In this document: piece after piece, positions 27,312 to 38,584 of the stretch
Numbering within the stretch: position 1 is the stretch's first letter
Layout of the letters: the number at the start of each line of letters is the position of its first letter
Source: Pseudomonas sp. ICMP22404
GTDB lineage: Bacteria > Pseudomonadota > Gammaproteobacteria > Pseudomonadales > Pseudomonadaceae
Length of the DNA: 64,000 nucleotides
NCBI RefSeq assembly: GCF_006227205.1
Contig: NZ_VCNG01000004.1
Span: 1 to 64,000 of the forward strand
Direction of reading: 5' to 3'
Notes under the pieces: model-generated
What the model saw: only the letters and a program-made list of their open reading frames with translations
What the model was told of the DNA's origin: nothing
The model's database searches: none
Made by a program: the position numbers and the translations under genes

Positions 27312-28633
27312 GGTTTTCTCCGCTGCCGTGGGCTCAGGCGATCCAACTGCGCCAGATGGTTCAGCTTCTCGCCGATCTTCAGCTCCAGGCCACGGGGCAC
27401 CGGCTGATAGAACGACTGGGGTTCGAGTGCTTCGGGAAAATAGTCTTCGCCAGCGGCATAGGCGTCCGGCTCATCGTGGGCGTAACGGTATTCTTCGCCA
27501 TAACCCAACTGCTTCATGAGCTTGGTCGGCGCGTTGCGCAAGTGCAGCGGAACCTCGAGGGAACCATGTTCGGTGGCGCTGCGCATGGCCGCCTTGAAGC
27601 CCATGTACACCGCGTTGCTTTTCGGCGCACAGGCCAGGTACGTGATGGCCTGGGCCACGGCGAGTTCGCCTTCGGGGCTGCCCAGACGCTCTTGCACATC
27701 CCAGGCCGCCAGGCACAGGCTCAGGGCCCGGGGATCGGCATTGCCGATGTCCTCGCTGGCCATGCGCACCACCCGCCGCGCGAGGTACAACGGATCGCAG
27801 CCACCGTCGATCATCCGCGCAAACCAGTACAGGGCGGCATCGGGGTTGGAACCCCGTATGGATTTGTGCAATGCCGAGATCTGGTCGTAGAACGCCTCGC
27901 CGCCCTTGTCGAAGCGCCGCCGGGTGTCCCCAAGCAGGCTTTGCAGCAGCTCGACACCGATCTCGCTGTCATCCTCGGCCAGGTCCGAAGCATTCTCCAG
28001 CAAGTTGAGCAAGCGGCGGCCATCGCCATCGGCGGCTGAACACAGGATCTGGAAACCTTCGTCGCTGAGGCTCAGCTTGCGCTTGCCCAGGCCACGCTCC
28101 TCGGTCAGCGCGCGGTCCACCAGCTTGCGCATCGCGGCCTCGTCGAGGCTCTTGAGCACATAGACCCGCGCCCGGGACAGCAAGGCGTTGTTGAGTTCGA
28201 AGGAAGGGTTTTCGGTGGTGGCGCCGATGAAGATCAACGTGCCGTCTTCGACATACGGCAGGAACGCGTCCTGCTGGGACTTGTTGAAGCGATGCACTTC
28301 GTCGACGAACAGAATGGTGCGCTTGCCGTATTGCCCGGCCTGCTGCTTGGCGACTTCCACCGCCTGGCGGATCTCCTTGACCCCGGCCAGGACCGCCGAA
28401 ACCGTTTCGAAATGGGCATCGGACACTTCCGCCAGCAGCCGGGCCAGGGTGGTCTTGCCCACACCCGGCGGCCCCCAGAAGATCATCGAATGCAGCGCAC
28501 CCTGCTCCAAGGCCTCGCGCAGGGGCTTGCCCCGGGCCAGCACATGCTCCTGGCCGACGTACTCATCCAGGTTGGTCGCGCGCAGGCGGGCGGCCAATGG
28601 CTGGGCAATCGGGGCGCTTCGAAACAGGTCCAT
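27308..28633 (-). CDS. rarA: Replication-associated recombination protein RarA (MgsA)
   Basis: An AAA+ ATPase of 441 residues related to clamp-loader subunits, acting at stalled replication forks. Walker A is [11 protein letters not shown], Walker [17 protein letters not shown], sensor 1 [13 protein letters not shown]; the C-terminal part ends with [13 protein letters not shown]. The ATG at 28633 is preferred to the GTG three bases upstream. It overlaps crcB at its end. The same lolA-rarA order is conserved in gamma-proteobacteria including E. coli. Confidence 0.96.
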
Positions 28634-28696
28634 CACTGCTTATGCAACCTCACTTGATCCTGGTGCCGATACTCTCTGCCGGAAGGCCGCTCTGCT

Positions 28697-28823
28697 GGAG
28701 CAGCTTTGTAGGAGCAGCTCTGTAGGAACAGCTTTGTGGGAGCAAGGCTTGCCCGCGATTGCATCGCCTCGGTCTACCTGATGCACCGAGATGTCTGTAT
28801 CGCGGGCAAGCCTTGCTCCCACA
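28697..28823. repeat. Short 14-bp direct repeats running into an inverted REP pair
   Basis: GGAGCAGCTTTGTA is repeated three times with small changes (28697-28738), the last merging with the REP head TGTGGGAGCAAGGCTTGCCC at 28735. The matching inverted REP ends at 28823 after a 39-base spacer; the 25-bp arms are exact. The element lies between lolA and rarA, both leftward, so it is transcribed and may shape lolA-rarA expression. Confidence 0.85.
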
Positions 28824-28849
28824 GGCCATATCCCACAGGGGGGCGGCGC

Positions 28850-29473
28850 TTATTCCTGGATGACGTCGGCACCCTTGGGAATGTCGAACTTGAACTTGGA
28901 CGCCGCGATCGGCTCGTTGGCCTTGACCCCGGTGAACAGGATGTTGGTACGCTGGCCGACGCTGTCGATCAGTTGCATGTCATTGACCAGGCCGTTGCGG
29001 AACGACAGGCGCAGGCTGTCGAACAGACTGTCCTTGGTCTTGGGCTTGAGGGTGAAGTCGATCACGCCGCCCGCTTCCTTGGCCGTGATGTCGAAGCTCT
29101 GGCTGATCTTGGAAATGTCCCCCGACAGCAACAAGGCCGGCGTCTGGGTCAGGCGCTGGTCGAGATTCTTGATGGTGACCTGCTCCAGGTCCGGGTCCCA
29201 CAGGGAGACTTTCTTGCCGTCGGACACCATCAACTGCTCGGCCGGTGCATCGGTGTGCCAATAGAACAGCCCCGGACGCTGGAGCGCCATGTCACCGGCG
29301 GTTTCCTGCAATTGGGTGCCGCTGCCGTCCAGGGTCAGCTGGGAAAAGCGTGCGGTCAGGGTCTTGGATGTTTCCAACAGCTGGGTCAGGCGAGCCACAT
29401 CCTTTTCATCGGCATGGGCCGACAAGGTGGTCAGGGCCAGTACGGGCAACAGCAACATGCGAATCAGGCGCAT
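28850..29473 (-). CDS. lolA: Outer-membrane lipoprotein carrier protein LolA
   Basis: A 207-residue periplasmic chaperone that ferries lipoproteins from LolCDE to LolB. The signal peptide [21 protein letters not shown] ends at residue 21 before DEKD. The beta-half-barrel pattern is seen in [18 protein letters not shown] and [33 protein letters not shown]. The ATG at 29473 is chosen over 29485 because AGGA lies five bases upstream and the length then matches Pseudomonas LolA. Downstream of ftsK, as in most gamma-proteobacteria. Confidence 0.95.
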   Translation of the reverse strand: MRLIRMLLLPVLALTTLSAHADEKDVARLTQLLETSKTLTARFSQLTLDGSGTQLQETAGDMALQRPGLFYWHTDAPAEQLMVSDGKKVSLWDPDLEQVTIKNLDQRLTQTPALLLSGDISKISQSFDITAKEAGGVIDFTLKPKTKDSLFDSLRLSFRNGLVNDMQLIDSVGQRTNILFTGVKANEPIAASKFKFDIPKGADVIQE

Positions 29474-29530
29474 GGGAGTCCTCATGAATTCGTGGGGGAC
29501 GAGCGGCGCGTACAGGGCCGCCCGGAGTCA

Positions 29531-31936
29531 TTAGTCGCGCATCGGGCCCGGCGCCAGCACTTCGCGCGAACCATTGGTGTTCATGGCCGTCACGACCCCT
29601 GCCATTTCCATGGCTTCGATCATGCGTGCGGCACGGTTGTAGCCGATCTTGAGCTTGCGCTGGACAGCGGAGATCGATGCCCGGCGGCTTTCCAGAACGA
29701 ACTGCACCGCTTCGTCGTAGAGCGCATCGGTTTCCGCATCCTCGTCGCCACCGCCACCACCGCCCTCGAAACCGCTGCCGGCTTCTTCGACGCCGTTGAG
29801 GATGTCGTCGTTGTATTCGGGAGCGCCGCGCAGTTTCCAGGCTTCCACCACGCGGTGTACTTCATCGTCGGAGACGAACGCACCGTGCACCCGGATCGGC
29901 AGGCTGGTGCCCGGCGGCATGTAGAGCATGTCACCGTGACCGAGCAATTGCTCGGCGCCGCCCTGATCGATGATGGTCCGCGAGTCGATCTTGCTGGACA
30001 CCTGGAACGCCATGCGGGTCGGAATGTTGGCCTTGATCAGGCCGGTGATCACGTCCACCGACGGCCGCTGCGTGGCGAGGATCAGGTGGATACCGGCCGC
30101 ACGGGCCTTCTGGGCGATACGGGCGATCAGCTCTTCGACCTTCTTGCCGACGATCATCATCATGTCGGCGAATTCGTCCACCACGACCACGATGGTCGGC
30201 AGCTTGTGCAGCAGCGGCGCCTCGTCGTGGATGTTTTCGCGGTGGTACAGCGGGTCGGTCAATGGCGTGCCCGCCTCTTCGGCTTCCTTGACCTTGGCAT
30301 TGAAGCCCGACAGGTTGCGCACCCCCAGCTTCGCCATCAGCTTGTAGCGGCGCTCCATCTCGGCGACGCTCCAGCGCAAGGCGTTGGCGGCGTCCTTCAT
30401 GTCGGTGACCACCGGACACAAGAGGTGCGGGATGCCTTCGTAGATCGACAATTCAAGCATTTTCGGATCGATCATGATCAGTTTGGCGTCTTCCGGGCCG
30501 GACTTGAACAGGATCGACAGGATCATCGCGTTCACACCCACCGACTTACCGGAACCGGTGGTACCGGCCACCAGCAGGTGGGGCATCTTCGCCAGGTCGG
30601 TGATGACCGGCTTGCCGCCGATGTCGTGGCCCAGGGCCAGGGTGACCGGCGACTTGTGGTTATCGTACTCAGGGGTCGACAGCACTTCGGAGAAGCGCAC
30701 GATCTGACGGTCTTCGTTGGGGATCTCGATACCCACGGTGGTCTTGCCGGGAATCACCTCCACCACCCGCACGCTGGTCACGGCCAGAGAACGCGCCAGG
30801 TCCTTGGCGAGGTTGGCGATGCGGCTGACTTTCACACCGGCAGCCGGCTGGATTTCGTAACGGGTGATGACCGGGCCCGGGTGGATCGAATCCACCGACA
30901 CCTCGACACCGAACTCCTTGAGCTTGATTTCCAGCAGGTGACCAACAGCCGCCAGGGATTCGGGAGAGTAATTGAGTTGTTTCTTTTCCGCCGGATCCAG
31001 GATCGAAATCGGTGGCAAGGTGCCTTCCACCGCACTGTCGACGAACAGCGGTACCTGTTTTTCCTTCTGCACGCGCTTGCTCGGCTCCGGCGCCTTGGCC
31101 GGGGCCATGGTGATCACCGGTGGCACCTGCTTCTCGCGCTCGGACATGTGCTTGCTCAGGGCCTGCTCGCGCTCGATCAGGCGTTCCTTGACCTTGGCCT
31201 GCTCGCGCTTGTCGGGCACCGTCGGGGCCACCACGTCATGGACCCGGTCGTCCACTTCACGCAGTTGCGCCACCAGTTGCTTGCGCTCGACGCGGGCCGC
31301 CCACCAACGATTCACGGCGCCCTGGATCAGTTCGATCAGGTCGAGGGTGATCTTGCCGGTGACGTCCATGACCTTGAACCACGACAGGTCGGTGAACACC
31401 GTCAGGCCGAACAGGAACAGGGCGATGAACAACAGCGTGCTGCCCTGGATATTCAAGGCGTTCCTGGCCAGGTCGCCGAGGCTTTCTCCCAGGGCGCCGC
31501 CCGCCCCGGCCGGCAGGCCGGTGGGGGCATGGAAATGGATATGGGCCAGCGCGGCCCCCGACAGCACCAGGAACACCAGGCCGATCAGCCGCCAGGAAAA
31601 CAGCCAGCCGCTCCACTGCCACGGCTCGTGGCGCTGGCGAAAGATCTGGTAGGCCTTGATTGCCAGCAACAGCGGGAAGATATAGGCGAAATAACCCAGC
31701 ACCATGAACAGGATGTCGGCGCTGTAGGAACCGGCCGGACCGCCGAAGTTCTGCACGTCGTCGATCTTGCTGTTATGGCTCCAACCCGGATCGTCCTTGC
31801 CGTAGGTCAGCAAGGCCATCATCAGGAACAGGCACAAGGCACCGATGGCGATCAATGCACCTTCCTTGAGCCGGTAGTGCAATTGCTGGCGCCAGAGCGG
31901 AACGACTGTTTTAGGTGCTGCGGTGGATTTCTTCAA
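29531..31936 (-). CDS. ftsK: DNA translocase FtsK
   Basis: An 801-residue septal motor that pumps DNA and activates XerCD recombination at dif during division. About four N-terminal membrane helices (residues 25-190), a short linker, then the RecA-like motor with Walker [17 protein letters not shown] and Walker [13 protein letters not shown]. The C-terminal gamma winged helix ([36 protein letters not shown]) reads KOPS sequences. The start codon is TTG at 31936 with AGGAAAAG upstream, so an unusual but acceptable start. Ends about 60 bp before lolA. Confidence 0.97.
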   Translation of the reverse strand: MKKSTAAPKTVVPLWRQQLHYRLKEGALIAIGALCLFLMMALLTYGKDDPGWSHNSKIDDVQNFGGPAGSYSADILFMVLGYFAYIFPLLLAIKAYQIFRQRHEPWQWSGWLFSWRLIGLVFLVLSGAALAHIHFHAPTGLPAGAGGALGESLGDLARNALNIQGSTLLFIALFLFGLTVFTDLSWFKVMDVTGKITLDLIELIQGAVNRWWAARVERKQLVAQLREVDDRVHDVVAPTVPDKREQAKVKERLIEREQALSKHMSEREKQVPPVITMAPAKAPEPSKRVQKEKQVPLFVDSAVEGTLPPISILDPAEKKQLNYSPESLAAVGHLLEIKLKEFGVEVSVDSIHPGPVITRYEIQPAAGVKVSRIANLAKDLARSLAVTSVRVVEVIPGKTTVGIEIPNEDRQIVRFSEVLSTPEYDNHKSPVTLALGHDIGGKPVITDLAKMPHLLVAGTTGSGKSVGVNAMILSILFKSGPEDAKLIMIDPKMLELSIYEGIPHLLCPVVTDMKDAANALRWSVAEMERRYKLMAKLGVRNLSGFNAKVKEAEEAGTPLTDPLYHRENIHDEAPLLHKLPTIVVVVDEFADMMMIVGKKVEELIARIAQKARAAGIHLILATQRPSVDVITGLIKANIPTRMAFQVSSKIDSRTIIDQGGAEQLLGHGDMLYMPPGTSLPIRVHGAFVSDDEVHRVVEAWKLRGAPEYNDDILNGVEEAGSGFEGGGGGGDEDAETDALYDEAVQFVLESRRASISAVQRKLKIGYNRAARMIEAMEMAGVVTAMNTNGSREVLAPGPMRD

Positions 31937-33215
<1,279 letters not shown>

Positions 33216-33298
33216 CGGTTAATCTTCGAACCAGTGCTCATGGCGAGGGGCTTCCCCCCTCGCTACATCACCCTCCCCTTCTGCAAGTTCGGACAACA

Positions 33299-33979
33299 AT
33301 GCTGACGTGGTTACAACGCAACACCTTCGATTTTCCACCCCTGGAAAAAGCCATGCGCGATCCCAACGGCTTGCTGGCCGCGGGTGGCGATCTGTCTGCG
33401 GACCGGCTGATCCAGGCCTATCGCCATGGCTGCTTTCCCTGGTTTTCCGAGGGACAACCGATCCTGTGGTGGTCTCCCGACCCTCGCACGGTGCTGTTTC
33501 CCGACGAACTGCACGTCTCGCGCAGCCTGGGCAAGCTCTTGCGCAAGCAGCGCTATAAGGTGACGTTCGACAAGGACTTCGCGGCGGTCATCCAGGCCTG
33601 CGCCGCGCCGCGGGCGTATGCTGAAGGCACCTGGATCACCGAAGCCATGCAAACCGCCTACCTGGAGCTGCATCGACGCGGCTTTGCCCATTCGGTGGAG
33701 GTCTGGGACCAGGGCCTGCTGGTGGGCGGCCTGTACGGCCTGGCCATGGGGCAGCTGTTTTTCGGCGAATCCATGTTCAGCCGGGCCGACAACGCGTCAA
33801 AATTCGGCTTCGCCACCCTGGTCCAACACCTCAAGGCGGCCGGCTTTGTGCTGATAGACTGTCAGATGCCCACCGAGCACCTGCACAGCCTGGGCGCCCG
33901 GTCGATCGCTCGCACGGCATTTGCCGGTTACCTCAAGGCGCACCTGGACCAGCCCAACCACGCGACCTGGGTTTGCTGA
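33299..33979 (+). CDS. aat: Leucyl/phenylalanyl-tRNA-protein transferase
   Basis: A 226-residue N-degron enzyme that transfers Leu or Phe from tRNA to proteins with N-terminal Arg or Lys, marking them for ClpSAP. Typical blocks are [66 protein letters not shown] and [22 protein letters not shown]. Start at 33299 gives the standard length. It follows trxB and precedes the second transferase gene by 56 bp. Confidence 0.97.
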   Translation: MLTWLQRNTFDFPPLEKAMRDPNGLLAAGGDLSADRLIQAYRHGCFPWFSEGQPILWWSPDPRTVLFPDELHVSRSLGKLLRKQRYKVTFDKDFAAVIQACAAPRAYAEGTWITEAMQTAYLELHRRGFAHSVEVWDQGLLVGGLYGLAMGQLFFGESMFSRADNASKFGFATLVQHLKAAGFVLIDCQMPTEHLHSLGARSIARTAFAGYLKAHLDQPNHATWVC

Positions 33980-34035
33980 GCGACATTCTCACCAGTGGCT
34001 TACACTTAATCCAAAGCTTATCCCGGGGGTTGATC

Positions 34036-34743
34036 ATGACCGAGTTGGCGCGCTTGAAGTTTTATGCCACTCAACCTCACTCTTGCAGTTATCTGCCCGA
34101 AGAGCAGGCCACGACGCTGTTCCTCGACCCTAGCCAGCCCATGGATGTGCATGTCTACGCAGACCTGTCGGAAATGGGCTTTAGGCGCAGTGGCGATCAT
34201 CTCTACCGCCCCCATTGCCAGCATTGCAATGCGTGTGTGCCGGCGCGTATCCCCGTGGCGCAATTTACCCCTGATCGCCAGCAGAAACGTATTTTCAAGC
34301 GCAATGCCGATCTCCAGGTCCGGCCGGCCAAGCCACAGTTCAGCGAAGAGTATTTCGACCTGTACCAGCGCTACATCGAGCAGCGCCATGCCGACGGCGA
34401 CATGTACCCACCCAGCCGCGATCAGTTTTCGACCTTTCTGGTACGCGACCTGCCCTTTTCCCGTTTCTATGAATTCCGCCTCGAAGGACGACTGGTGGCG
34501 ATTGCCGTGACGGACTTGCTGCCCAACGGACTTTCGGCGGTGTACACCTTTTATGAGCCGGAAGAAGAACGGCGTAGCCTGGGACGTTTTGCCATCCTCT
34601 GGCAAATCAACGAAGCCCGACGCCTGGGCCTGGAAGCGGTGTACCTGGGCTACTGGATCAAGAACTGCAAGAAAATGAACTACAAGACCCAATATCGGCC
34701 GATTGAACTGCTGGTTAACCAGCGCTGGGTTGTCCTCAACTAG
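34036..34743 (+). CDS. bpt: Aspartate/glutamate leucyltransferase Bpt (Ate-like)
   Basis: A 235-residue relative of eukaryotic arginyl-transferase that in bacteria adds leucine to N-terminal Asp or Glu. The N-domain ends with the cysteine cluster [15 protein letters not shown], and the GNAT-like C-domain contains [26 protein letters not shown] and the MNYKTQYRP signature. Together with aat it widens the set of substrates sent to ClpS. It lies 56 bp after aat and 157 bp before infA. Confidence 0.96.
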   Translation: MTELARLKFYATQPHSCSYLPEEQATTLFLDPSQPMDVHVYADLSEMGFRRSGDHLYRPHCQHCNACVPARIPVAQFTPDRQQKRIFKRNADLQVRPAKPQFSEEYFDLYQRYIEQRHADGDMYPPSRDQFSTFLVRDLPFSRFYEFRLEGRLVAIAVTDLLPNGLSAVYTFYEPEEERRSLGRFAILWQINEARRLGLEAVYLGYWIKNCKKMNYKTQYRPIELLVNQRWVVLN

Positions 34744-34900
34744 CGTCCTGTCTCGGAATTAGGCTGTTCATTTTTGGCGGCGTCTGAGACAGGCCACTAG
34801 AACCCCTTGGCTTGCCCCCCCTTTTTCGGGCACAATGCACGCCGCTTTTGCCTGGCGCAGTTGCACCGGGCCATTCACTGGACACCGAGGGCTTTACTGC

Positions 34901-35119
34901 ATGTCGAAAGAAGACAGCTTCGAAATGGAAGGCACTGTCGTCGACACCCTGCCCAACACCATGTTTCGCGTGGAGTTGGAAAATGGGCACGTCGTTACCG
35001 CGCACATCTCCGGCAAGATGCGCAAGAACTACATTCGTATTCTTACCGGCGACAAAGTGCGCGTCGAGCTGACGCCCTATGACTTGAGCAAAGGGCGCAT
35101 CACTTACCGCGCTCGCTAA
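34901..35119 (+). CDS. infA: Translation initiation factor IF-1
   Basis: A 72-residue S1/OB-fold protein that binds the ribosomal A site during initiation. The sequence [20 protein letters not shown] to YRAR is a full-length, near-invariant IF-1. It is followed at once by a rho-independent terminator (35132-35157). Position between bpt and clpA is conserved in pseudomonads and enterobacteria. Confidence 0.99.
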
Positions 35120-35131
35120 CAGGTCAATACA

Positions 35132-35161
35132 AAACGCCCGGCTTATACCGGGCGTTTTTGT
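35132..35161 (+). terminator. Rho-independent terminator of infA
   Basis: A perfect ten-base stem, AAACGCCCGG with CCGGGCGTTT around a CTTATA loop, followed by a U-rich tract (TTTTTG). It starts 12 bases after the infA stop. Confidence 0.93.
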
Positions 35162-35193
35162 TTGCCTGGGATTTGATAACCACGCAGATCCCA

Positions 35194-35283
35194 TGTGGGA
35201 GCGAGCCTGCTCGCGATAGCGTTGGCTCAGCTTGCATTGATGTTGAATGTGTCGGCGCTATCGCGAGCAGGCTCGCTCCCACA
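35194..35283. repeat. Inverted REP pair
   Basis: TGTGGGAGCGAGCCTGCTCG continuing to GCGATAGCG (35194-35221) and its exact reverse complement (35256-35283), 34 bases apart. It lies between the infA terminator and the clpA terminator. Confidence 0.92.
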
Positions 35284-35295
35284 AGGACAGACAGC

Positions 35296-35319
35296 AAAAA
35301 GGCGCCTTCCGGCGCCTTT
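35296..35319 (-). terminator. Rho-independent terminator of clpA
   Basis: Read leftward: AAAGGCGCC, loop GGAA, GGCGCCTTT, then a T-run (complement of 35296-35300). It begins about 20 bases after the clpA stop codon. Confidence 0.92.
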
Positions 35320-35339
35320 CTGCTTATTACAGGTTTCGA

Positions 35340-37610
35340 TCAGGCCATTTCAGCCGTGGTTTCGAAGTCGAAGGTCAGCTCGCCGTCCTTGATGTCGATG
35401 TGGACCACACCGCCATGCTCGGCCAGTTCGCCAAAGAGGATTTCCTCGGCCAGCGGACGCTTGATCTTGTCCTGGATCAAGCGAGCCATCGGCCGCGCGC
35501 CCATCGTCACATCGTAACCACCTTCTGCCAGCCAGCTGCGGGCCGCGTCGGTGACTTCCAGCAGCACACGCTTGTCTTCGAGCTGCGCCTGAAGTTCGGT
35601 GAGGAACTTGTCCACCACGCTTTTGATTACCTCATGACTGAGGCGACCAAACTGGATGATGGTGTCCAGGCGGTTGCGGAATTCAGGCGTGAAGCTCTTC
35701 TTGATCACTTCCATCGCATCGGACGAATGGTCCTGATGGGTGAAACCGATCGAAGCACGCGCCGCGGTTTCGGCACCGGCGTTGGTGGTCATGATCACGA
35801 TCACGTTGCGGAAGTCCGCCTTGCGCCCGTTGTTATCGGTGAGCGTACCATGGTCCATGACCTGCAGGAGCAGGTTGAAGACTTCCGGATGCGCCTTCTC
35901 GATTTCATCGAGCAACAGCACGCAGTGGGGCTGCTTGGTGATGGCTTCGGTCAACAGGCCGCCCTGGTCGAACCCGACATACCCCGGAGGTGCACCGATC
36001 AGACGCGATACGGTGTGACGCTCCATGTACTCGGACATGTCGAAGCGCACCAGCTCGATCCCCATCGCCTTGGCCAGTTGCCGCGCAGCCTCGGTCTTGC
36101 CCACACCGGTAGGACCGGCGAACAGGAAGGAACCGACCGGCTTGTCCGGCGACTTGAGACCGGCGCGGGACAATTTGATGGCGGTCGACAGCGAGTCGAT
36201 GGCCGCGTCCTGGCCGAACACCGTCAGCTTCAGGTCACGCTCCAGGTTACGCAGCAGCTCCTTGTCGGAACTGGTGACGTGCTTGGGCGGAATACGTGCG
36301 ATTTTCGCCACGATGTCCTCGACCTGAGGCACTTCGATGCGCTTGACGCGCTTCTCTACCGGCTGCAGGCGCTGATAGGCACCCGCCTCGTCGATCACGT
36401 CGATGGCCTTGTCCGGCATGTGCCGGTCGTTGATGTAGCGCGAGGCCAACTCGGCAGCGGCCCGCAGGGCTTCATCGCTGTATTCGATACTGTGGTGCAG
36501 CTCGAAACGCCCCTTCAGGCCGCGCAGGATACCGATGGTGTCTTCCACCGAAGGCTCCGAGACGTCGACTTTCTGGAAACGCCGGGCCAGGGCACGGTCC
36601 TTCTCGAAGATCCCGCGGAACTCCTGGAAGGTAGTCGACCCGATGCAACGGATATCGCCCGACGACAGCAATGGCTTGAGCAGGTTCGAGGCGTCCATGA
36701 CCCCGCCGGACGCGGCGCCCGCACCGATGATGGTGTGGATCTCATCGATGAACAGGATGGCCTGCGGACGTTTCTTCAACTCGCCCAGCAACGCCTTGAA
36801 GCGCTTCTCGAAATCGCCGCGGTACTTGGTGCCGGCCAGCAAGGCACCCAGGTCAAGGGAGTACACCACGCTGTTGGCCAGCAGGTCAGGCACCTGGTTG
36901 TCGACAATGCGCTTGGCCAGGCCTTCGGCAATCGCGGTTTTACCCACGCCCGCCTCACCCACCAGCAACGGGTTGTTCTTGCGACGCCGGGCCAGGATCT
37001 GCGCGACACGCTCGACCTCGGCTTCGCGCCCGACCAACGGATCGATACGCCCCTGGCGCGCCAGTTCGTTCAGGTTGCTGGCATAGGCATCCAGCGGATT
37101 GCCCGAAGAAGAAGACTCACCACCCTCCTCGTCCTGCATATCCTGTTCACCTTCGGAATGATCGCCATGCCCAGGCACCTTGGAAATGCCATGGGCGATG
37201 TAGTTGACGACATCAATACGGGCAACGCTCTGCTGCTTGAGCAGGAAGACCGCCTGGCTTTCCTGTTCGCTGAAGATGGCAACCAGCACATTGGCACCGG
37301 TGACTTCACGCTTGCCCGAGCTCTGCACATGAAAGACAGCACGTTGCAGGACACGCTGGAAGCCCAGGGTTGGCTGGGTTTCACGATCCTCGTCATGGAC
37401 GGGGATCAACGGCGTGGTGGAGTCAATGAACTCCTGCAGGTCATGCTTGAGTTTATCGAGGTTCGCGCCACAGGCACGCAAAACGGTGGCGGCAGCCTCG
37501 TTATCCAGTAGGGCCAGCAGCAGGTGCTCGACGGTCATGAATTCATGACGCTTCGAACGGGCCTCCTTGAAGGCTAGATTGAGGGTGACTTCGAGCTCGC
37601 GGTTTAACAT
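35340..37610 (-). CDS. clpA: ATP-dependent Clp protease ATP-binding subunit ClpA
   Basis: A 756-residue AAA+ unfoldase that feeds proteins to ClpP. It has the N-domain (1-145, ClpS docking), a first ATPase ring with Walker A VGEAGVGKTAIAEG and Walker B ILFIDEIHTIIGAGAASGG, and a second with AGPTGVGKTEAARQ and VLLLDEIEKAHPE. The acidic linker EGEQDMQDEEGGESSSSG lies between. AGGTGAA precedes the ATG. clpS lies 29 bp upstream on the same strand, as nearly always. Confidence 0.98.
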   Translation of the reverse strand: MLNRELEVTLNLAFKEARSKRHEFMTVEHLLLALLDNEAAATVLRACGANLDKLKHDLQEFIDSTTPLIPVHDEDRETQPTLGFQRVLQRAVFHVQSSGKREVTGANVLVAIFSEQESQAVFLLKQQSVARIDVVNYIAHGISKVPGHGDHSEGEQDMQDEEGGESSSSGNPLDAYASNLNELARQGRIDPLVGREAEVERVAQILARRRKNNPLLVGEAGVGKTAIAEGLAKRIVDNQVPDLLANSVVYSLDLGALLAGTKYRGDFEKRFKALLGELKKRPQAILFIDEIHTIIGAGAASGGVMDASNLLKPLLSSGDIRCIGSTTFQEFRGIFEKDRALARRFQKVDVSEPSVEDTIGILRGLKGRFELHHSIEYSDEALRAAAELASRYINDRHMPDKAIDVIDEAGAYQRLQPVEKRVKRIEVPQVEDIVAKIARIPPKHVTSSDKELLRNLERDLKLTVFGQDAAIDSLSTAIKLSRAGLKSPDKPVGSFLFAGPTGVGKTEAARQLAKAMGIELVRFDMSEYMERHTVSRLIGAPPGYVGFDQGGLLTEAITKQPHCVLLLDEIEKAHPEVFNLLLQVMDHGTLTDNNGRKADFRNVIVIMTTNAGAETAARASIGFTHQDHSSDAMEVIKKSFTPEFRNRLDTIIQFGRLSHEVIKSVVDKFLTELQAQLEDKRVLLEVTDAARSWLAEGGYDVTMGARPMARLIQDKIKRPLAEEILFGELAEHGGVVHIDIKDGELTFDFETTAEMA

Positions 37611-37639
37611 GGCTTCACCTCATACCCAAGTGGTCGGCG

Positions 37640-38002
37640 TTAACCGTCCTTCTCGATTTCACAGAGTAGCGGATGCTGGCTTTCCCGGGCGTACTGGTTG
37701 ACCTGCATAGCCTTTGTCTCGGCGATGTCGCGGGTAAACACTCCGCATACTGCCCGTCCCTCTGTATGAACGGCCAGCATGACCTTGGTCGCCAGCTCGC
37801 GATTCAGGTTAAAAAACACCTCGAGCACTTCGACGACGAAATCCATCGGTGTGTAGTCATCGTTGAACAAAACCACCTTATACATCGGTGGCGCCTGCAA
37901 CGTAGGCTTTGCTTCCTGAACAGCAATGCCTGCGGAATCGTCGTCATGTAGATCCGGGCGATCCTGATTGAATGTTAGTCGAATCTGGCTGATTGCATGC
38001 AT
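37640..38002 (-). CDS. clpS: ATP-dependent Clp protease adaptor ClpS
   Basis: A 120-residue N-recognin that binds N-terminal Leu, Phe, Tyr or Trp and hands the protein to ClpA. The conserved core is [20 protein letters not shown], with the aspartates of the NDD motif binding the free N-terminus, and [20 protein letters not shown]. The start at 38002 ([12 protein letters not shown]) matches the pseudomonad protein; no clear Shine-Dalgarno is seen. Divergent from cspD across about 226 bp. Confidence 0.96.
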   Translation of the reverse strand: MHAISQIRLTFNQDRPDLHDDDSAGIAVQEAKPTLQAPPMYKVVLFNDDYTPMDFVVEVLEVFFNLNRELATKVMLAVHTEGRAVCGVFTRDIAETKAMQVNQYARESQHPLLCEIEKDG

Positions 38003-38228
38003 GGAAAGAAAGGTTCGTTTAGTTGGCAAATACAGTGATGGGGGCACTGGCTGGCGATTTCAACCACCGCCGCCAGGTCACCTTGACTATCGGCAAAACG
38101 GTGTTACAACCAATAGAGCCCATCGCGGGTTAAAAAGGTCCGTGGAATCGATCCTTAAAACAAGATTAGATTGCGGATGAACTGGATGATACTCCAGTGA
38201 TGGAGTGCGTTGCAGAGGGAAATGGTCT

Positions 38229-38507
38229 ATGTCGGTCGTCAAGATGAGTGGCAAGGTGAAATGGTTCAACAACGCCAAGGGCTACGGCTTTATTCTGGCG
38301 TCTGGCAGGGATGAAGACCTTTTCGCGCATTTCTCGGCAATCAGGATGGACGGTTATAAAACCCTGAAGGCCGGGCAGCCCGTGACATTCGAAGTGATCC
38401 AAGGCCCCAAGGGCCTGCATGCGGTCAATATTTCGCCGGTCGAGGTCGAAAGCACCTCCACCCCCGAAAAAGTCAAAGTCAAAACCAGAGTCACCGAAAC
38501 CCACTGA
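38229..38507 (+). CDS. cspD: Cold-shock-domain protein CspD
   Basis: A 92-residue protein with a cold-shock OB domain. RNP1 is KGYGFI and RNP2 is DLFAHF. E. coli CspD is stationary-phase induced and inhibits replication; the tail here (VESTSTPEKVKVKTRV) is charged and differs. AGAGGGAAA lies eight bases before the ATG at 38229; another in-frame ATG at 38244 (MSGKVKWFN) is the canonical domain start. The clpS-cspD divergent pair is conserved in E. coli as well. Confidence 0.95.
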   Translation: MSVVKMSGKVKWFNNAKGYGFILASGRDEDLFAHFSAIRMDGYKTLKAGQPVTFEVIQGPKGLHAVNISPVEVESTSTPEKVKVKTRVTETH

Positions 38508-38531
38508 CCTGCTGTCATCATCGGTCAACAA

Positions 38532-38568
38532 GACGCCCGGCTCGATCACTCGAGCCGGGCGTCTTTTA
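38532..38568. terminator. Bidirectional terminator between cspD and icd
   Basis: GACGCCCGGCTCG, loop ATCA, CGAGCCGGGCGTC with CTC inside: a 14-base-pair stem ended by TTTTA on the right and by CTTGTT on the left. It lies between convergent cspD and icd and probably serves both, more strongly for cspD. Confidence 0.85.
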
Positions 38569-38584
38569 TTACACGTCGATCCGC

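Noticed and set aside
35247..37511. A 754-codon plus-strand frame opposite clpA
   Set aside because: Antisense shadow of clpA; no ribosome site or recognisable motif, and it runs through a REP pair and a terminator.
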